From the NCBI GenBank assembly GCA_016280565.1, contig JAEEGY010000231.1:1-8262 (forward strand): a stretch of DNA of 8,262 nt. Direction: 5' to 3'. The position numbers were made by a program, and so were the translations under genes. The notes below the pieces were generated by a model, which saw only the letters and a list, made by a program, of their open reading frames with translations, was not told the origin of the DNA and did not search any database. Source of the stretch: Fretibacterium sp. Its GTDB lineage: Bacteria; Synergistota; Synergistia; Synergistales; Aminobacteriaceae. This document shows, in pieces, positions 5,658 through 8,262 of this stretch (position 1 is the stretch's first letter; each line of letters opens with the position of its first letter).

Positions 5658-5742
5658 TTACACGAGGTTTTTAAGCCTCGCAAAGAGTTTAAGCCCCGGC
5701 AGGGAATCGCGGTACCCATTACGCTGACTATGCAGTATTTGT

Positions 5743-5751
5743 ATTTTACCA
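5743..5751 (-). promoter_or_regulatory. Candidate extended -10 promoter for peptide gene B
   Basis: TGGTAAAAT (TGN plus TAAAAT at 5748-5743) begins 2 nt after the T-tract of small RNA B. No clear -35 is visible. A start near 5736 would give a leader of about 126 nt, close to that of module A. Confidence 0.5.
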
Positions 5752-5753
5752 TG

Positions 5754-5802
5754 AAAAAAAGCCCCCTGTGCCCTTCAGTGGTCGCGTCACTGAAGAAGGG
5801 GC
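5754..5802 (-). terminator. Intrinsic terminator of small RNA B
   Basis: On the minus strand GCCCC (5802-5798) pairs with GGGGC (5765-5761) and CTTCAGTG (5795-5788) with CACTGAAG (5780-5773). An asymmetric internal loop separates the stems, the apical loop has 7 nt, and T7 follows (5760-5754). The sequence is unrelated to the module A terminator although position and architecture agree. Confidence 0.87.
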
Positions 5803-5822
5803 TTTCATGTTGAAATGGTTAC
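5754..5822 (-). ncRNA. Small antisense RNA B (about 69 nt), predicted to pair with the start region of peptide gene B
   Basis: The promoter (TTGTCT 5856-5851, TATAAT 5834-5829) predicts a 5' end at G5822, and a terminator with seven T ends the RNA at 5754. The first 18 nt (GTAACCATTTCAACATGA) pair with bases 5612-5595 of the peptide B mRNA with 16 Watson-Crick pairs, one G-U and one mismatch. The duplex covers the AUG and codons 2-5 but, unlike module A, not the Shine-Dalgarno. As in module A, complementarity begins at the predicted first nucleotide. The targeting sequence shares nothing with small RNA A beyond the first GT, so each RNA should act only on its own partner. Expression and action are inferred. 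Confidence 0.72.
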
Positions 5823-5826
5823 ACAA

Positions 5827-5920
5827 TCATTATATCACAACGAAAGGGCGAGACAAGGTGAGGGGGGAGCCGTATCAGCATCAGGCGGTGAGTGATAGAG
5901 ACCTTCCACCTTTTCCTTTA
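5827..5920 (-). repeat. 94-bp promoter cassette, copy B
   Basis: Second copy of the 5255-5348 cassette, with two substitutions. Its outer edge coincides with the TAA stop codon of rsmD (5920-5918), so the module abuts the gene with no extra sequence. No separate terminator for the rsmD operon is visible before it. Confidence 0.93.
5829..5856 (-). promoter_or_regulatory. Strong promoter of small RNA B
   Basis: TTGTCT (5856-5851), a 16-bp spacer and TATAAT (5834-5829) with TGA extended -10, as in module A; only the last -35 base differs. It starts about 60 bp after the rsmD stop codon. Confidence 0.82.
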
Positions 5921-6415
5921 AATGATGTGCGGAAGACCTAATAACGATAATCGTGTCTCACCGTAGTCCCGATCAGAGGTCAGCTCCCAGGCCGGGGTGA
6001 GAACGAGGGGCTCCCGGACGGAGTGTTCCACCACCAGGACCCCTTCCGGCGCCAGCAGGCCCTCTAACCCCTTCACATTCAGAAGTTCCGCCCCCCAGCC
6101 CTCGTGATAGGGCGGGTCAGCGAAGATAAAATCAAAGGTCCGCCCGCGCTTCGACAGCCAGGCCACGGCGCGGCGAAGCTCCAGAGACAGCACGATATTT
6201 TCCTCGCCCGCGCCATGGGCTTCCCGTTCAATGGCCTGGGCCCGCGGGCGGAGGGACTCCACCCACACCACGGGCTTTGCCCCCCGCTTCACAGCCTCCA
6301 GCCCCACGCGGCCTGTCCCGGCGAAGAGGTCCAGAAAACTTCGGCCTTCCATTGGCCCCAGGATGCTGAACAGGGCCAACAGCACGCGCCCCGAGGTGGG
6401 CCGAACGTCCTTCAT
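5918..6415 (-). CDS. rsmD: 16S rRNA (guanine(966)-N2)-methyltransferase RsmD, short form
   Basis: RsmD methylates G966 of 16S rRNA on assembled 30S subunits using S-adenosylmethionine. The 165-residue product has the family landmarks in order: RPTSGRVLLALFSIL (5-19), the SAM-binding motif DLFAGTGRVGLEAVKRGA (29-46), the catalytic DPPY (100-103, in FDFIFADPPYHEG), and the C-terminal RDYGETRLSLL (149-159). The start at 6415 overlaps the TGA of trmB as ATGA (6412-6415), indicating coupled translation. The protein lacks the usual N-terminal RIISGxxxGRxL segment of about 20 residues. The frame is open further upstream, but that stretch does not resemble it and is antisense-free shadow of trmB in another frame. 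The gene ends exactly at the edge of small RNA module B. Confidence 0.9.
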   Translation of the reverse strand: MKDVRPTSGRVLLALFSILGPMEGRSFLDLFAGTGRVGLEAVKRGAKPVVWVESLRPRAQAIEREAHGAGEENIVLSLELRRAVAWLSKRGRTFDFIFADPPYHEGWGAELLNVKGLEGLLAPEGVLVVEHSVREPLVLTPAWELTSDRDYGETRLSLLGLPHII

Positions 6416-7407
6416 GACAAACGCGAGGCCACGTCCCTCAGCGCACCGCGAACGGAGGGCGTCAGAAAGGCGTTCGCCGTCCTGTCCAACTGAACGAGTC
6501 CCCCGCCGTCGCGCTCGGAAAGACGGAGGAAATAACGCTGCTCGAACTCGTCGTCGATGGAGAACACCTCCAGAAGGAAAGCGTCCCCCTGGGGGCTGGC
6601 GTAGCAGCGGCCAAAGGCCCAACGCGCCTCGCCCTCCTGCCCTGATGCCCCGTTAAGCGCTTCTACAAAGCCCGGCGTTGCGGGCCGCTCCGTCCTGATG
6701 TGCATGATCGACTTCCTCTCCTGCATAAGCCCCCATGTACGGTGTTCCGGGGCGGGCAACTCTTTTGTTTTGACAAATGTCAGCCGGTAGATCGACTTCC
6801 CCTCCGCCAGCCACTTGCGCTCGTACTTCGTCGTCACAGGCCGCAGCGGGTTCGTCTCAAACTGTTCCAGCGCCAGCGCCGGATGGCTTCCCAGGCGGTC
6901 TCGCGCCTCCTGGGCGTAGGGTCCATCGTCCGTCACCAGCTCAAAGACGCCCCCGGGCTTCAGCACCACCGCCAGGCTGTCGGCAAAGTCCCGGGCCGTG
7001 ACGCGGCGGTGGGCATGACGGCGCTTGGGCCACGGGCAGGGGAAGTTCATCGTCACCTTGTCCAGCGCGCCCTCAGCGAAGAGCTCCCGCATCATAAGTC
7101 GGGCGTCTGCGCGAATGAGCTTCAGGTTGTCCAGCCCGCCCGCGCGCCGGGCGCAGCGCAGCACACACGCGGGCGAGACCTCGACGCCGAACAGCATCGT
7201 CTCCGGATGGGCCCGCGCGTATTTCACCGTGTACTCTCCGTTGCCGAAGCCGATCTCCAGTTCCACGCGCCGGGTCTCCCCAGATGGAAGCTCAGGGGAG
7301 AAAAGCCCCCCTGAAACCCCCAGGGAAATGGGCAGGGTCATGTCCCGTGGGGACAGGATGACTCCATACCGGGGACGGTTTTCCATGGGGTGGGTCAGAA
7401 CGTCCAT
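6412..7407 (-). CDS. trmB: tRNA (guanine(46)-N7)-methyltransferase TrmB with C-terminal extension
   Basis: TrmB makes m7G46 in the tRNA variable loop using S-adenosylmethionine. In the 331-aa protein the SAM-binding motif is VELEIGFGNGEYTVKYARAH (48-67). NFPCPWPKRRHAHRRV (121-136) is the tRNA methyltransferase signature, LVTDDGPYAQE (157-167) holds the conserved Asp, and TKYERKWLAEGKSIYRLTF (193-211) carries the conserved T..E pair. Oddity: the Asp usual in FPDPWPK is Cys here. The catalytic domain ends near 211; about 120 further residues have no motif I recognise, and usual TrmB proteins are 210-240 aa. Thermophilic TrmB proteins such as that of Aquifex also have long C-terminal regions. 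The start at 7407 overlaps the mutase gene by 13 nt; ATG at 7386 (8 nt after its stop) is an alternative, and neither has a strong SD. The stop overlaps the rsmD start. Confidence 0.9.
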   Translation of the reverse strand: MDVLTHPMENRPRYGVILSPRDMTLPISLGVSGGLFSPELPSGETRRVELEIGFGNGEYTVKYARAHPETMLFGVEVSPACVLRCARRAGGLDNLKLIRADARLMMRELFAEGALDKVTMNFPCPWPKRRHAHRRVTARDFADSLAVVLKPGGVFELVTDDGPYAQEARDRLGSHPALALEQFETNPLRPVTTKYERKWLAEGKSIYRLTFVKTKELPAPEHRTWGLMQERKSIMHIRTERPATPGFVEALNGASGQEGEARWAFGRCYASPQGDAFLLEVFSIDDEFEQRYFLRLSERDGGGLVQLDRTANAFLTPSVRGALRDVASRLS

Positions 7408-8262
7408 GTGAAGTCCGGCAGCCCCTCGGCCAGGACACGCGCCTTCACGTCGGCCATGACGCGGGTCAGGGACTCCTGGTCCCGGCCCTCGCAGCGGACC
7501 GTGATGACCGGCTGGGTGTTCGACGCGCGGATAAGCCCCCAGCCATCCTTGTAAAGGATACGTATGCCGTCCAGCGTGATGCCCTCGTGATCCTTCAACG
7601 CTGCGTCCCGGATCCGGGCCACGACGTCGAACTTCTGCGTGTCGGGGCAGGGGATACGGGCCTCCTCCGTGATGGGGTAAAGAGGGATGCTGCTCATGAT
7701 CTCGCTCAGCGTTTTGCCCTCGTTCGAGAGGATGCGCAGCAGGCGTCCCGCCGCGTAGAACGGATCGTCAAAGCCATAATACTCATCGGCGAAGAACATA
7801 TGCCCGGAGTACTCCCCCGCGAAGAGGGCGTTGATCTCCCTCATCTTGGCCTTGATGACGGAGTGGCCAGACTTCCAGTAGAGCGGCCGTCCGCCGCACT
7901 TCTCCACCTCCTCGGCCAGGGCCATGCTGCACTTGGGCTCGATGATGGCCTCGGCCCCGGGGTGGGACTTCAGGATATCACGCCAGTAGAGGGCCATGAG
8001 CCGGTCGCCGAACACCACCTCGCCGCGCTCATCCACAACGCCGATCCGGTCCGCATCGCCGTCAAAGGCAAAGCCCACGTCCGCGCCGACCTCCCGCACT
8101 TTTGCGATGAGGGCCTGGAGATTTTCCCGCTTCTGGGGGTCAGGATGATGGTTGGGGAAGCGCCCGTCCGGCTCCTCGAAGAGCGGGACGCACTCACAGC
8201 CCAGGGACGTGAAGAACCGCTGCGCCAGGGGGCCCGCCGTGCCGTTGCCGCTGTCGCAGACC
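7395..8262 (-). CDS. Phosphoglucomutase/phosphomannomutase (alpha-D-phosphohexomutase family), C-terminal part
   Basis: These enzymes interconvert hexose 1- and 6-phosphates (glucose or mannose) and feed nucleotide-sugar and envelope polysaccharide synthesis in the cytoplasm. 289 residues are visible and the frame runs off the right edge, so the first domain with the phosphoserine loop is outside the window. Visible are the domain 2 start VCDSGNGTAG, the metal-binding DGDADR (codons from 8063), the sugar-binding loop GEYSGHMFF, and the phosphate-binding loop GLIRASNTQPVITVR near the C-terminus. GEYSGH and RASNTQP match the bispecific PMM/PGM (AlgC-like) group better than glucosamine mutase (GlmM), but substrate cannot be fixed from this. 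The stop at 7395 overlaps or nearly touches trmB, so the three genes at the right are likely cotranscribed. Confidence 0.9.
   Translation of the reverse strand, partial: VCDSGNGTAGPLAQRFFTSLGCECVPLFEEPDGRFPNHHPDPQKRENLQALIAKVREVGADVGFAFDGDADRIGVVDERGEVVFGDRLMALYWRDILKSHPGAEAIIEPKCSMALAEEVEKCGGRPLYWKSGHSVIKAKMREINALFAGEYSGHMFFADEYYGFDDPFYAAGRLLRILSNEGKTLSEIMSSIPLYPITEEARIPCPDTQKFDVVARIRDAALKDHEGITLDGIRILYKDGWGLIRASNTQPVITVRCEGRDQESLTRVMADVKARVLAEGLPDFTWTF

Noticed and set aside
5402..5752. Minus-strand frame containing GDRCVPRAHDRRQKAVRQC, repeated in the upstream extension of the DUF4139 frame
   Set aside because: This peptide occurs twice only because the DNA repeat is read one frame away from the 34-codon genes. 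It has no ribosome-binding site, whereas the 34-codon frame has a good one in both copies.
4909..5920. Transposable element or MITE as explanation of the duplicated modules
   Set aside because: No terminal inverted repeats or target-site duplications are visible at the outer ends, no transposase is present, and identity is interrupted by diverged but functionally matched segments.
4909..5920. CRISPR array
   Set aside because: There are only two copies of each repeat, they are about 100 bp long, and they are 570-580 bp apart; repeat and spacer sizes do not fit.
6104..7411. Plus-strand open frames opposite rsmD and trmB
   Set aside because: They are antisense to genes with clear catalytic motifs and have shadow-like composition.

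Overview
The window is a GC-rich, diderm bacterial chromosome segment in which every convincing gene lies on the minus strand. The genes for lipid A synthesis (lpxB, and lpxI rather than lpxH) and an LptF/LptG permease show an LPS-bearing outer membrane. The gene set, and a TrmB with a long C-terminal extension, would fit a Synergistota-like organism. That is a guess from gene content, not a proven assignment.

Right block (8262 to 5918, read leftwards): a phosphoglucomutase/phosphomannomutase cut by the window edge, trmB (tRNA m7G46 methyltransferase) and rsmD (16S rRNA m2G966 methyltransferase). They are packed with overlaps (13 nt, or an 8-nt gap, depending on the trmB start; then an ATGA overlap), so this is probably one operon.

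Left block (4781 to 1, read leftwards): a secreted DUF4139 protein, a membrane PAS/degenerate-GGDEF protein, an LptF/LptG-type permease, lpxI and the first 38 codons of lpxB. Spacings of 3 nt, 2 nt, a 4-nt ATGA overlap and 31 nt indicate one envelope/lipid A operon. A candidate extended -10 promoter lies at 4829-4837.

Between them (about 4.8 to 5.9 kb) is the most interesting part: two tandem, related modules of about 440 bp, each apparently a small regulatory RNA plus a 34-codon gene, both on the minus strand. Each has (i) a nearly identical 94-bp cassette carrying a strong promoter (TTGTCY-N16-TATAAT with extended -10 TGA), (ii) a 64-69 nt RNA ending in a strong intrinsic terminator, (iii) a second extended -10 promoter, (iv) a 126-130 nt leader with a conserved element, and (v) a well-spaced Shine-Dalgarno and a 34-aa very basic peptide ORF. 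From its predicted first nucleotide, each small RNA is complementary to the ribosome-binding/start region of the peptide ORF in its own module. The pairing sequences differ completely between modules, while the promoter cassettes and peptide C-terminal halves are almost identical. This is what two independently specified type I toxin-antitoxin-like (antisense RNA/small basic peptide) pairs would look like. It is unusual in that the antisense RNA is encoded upstream on the same strand rather than overlapping its target. Function and toxicity are inferred, not shown.
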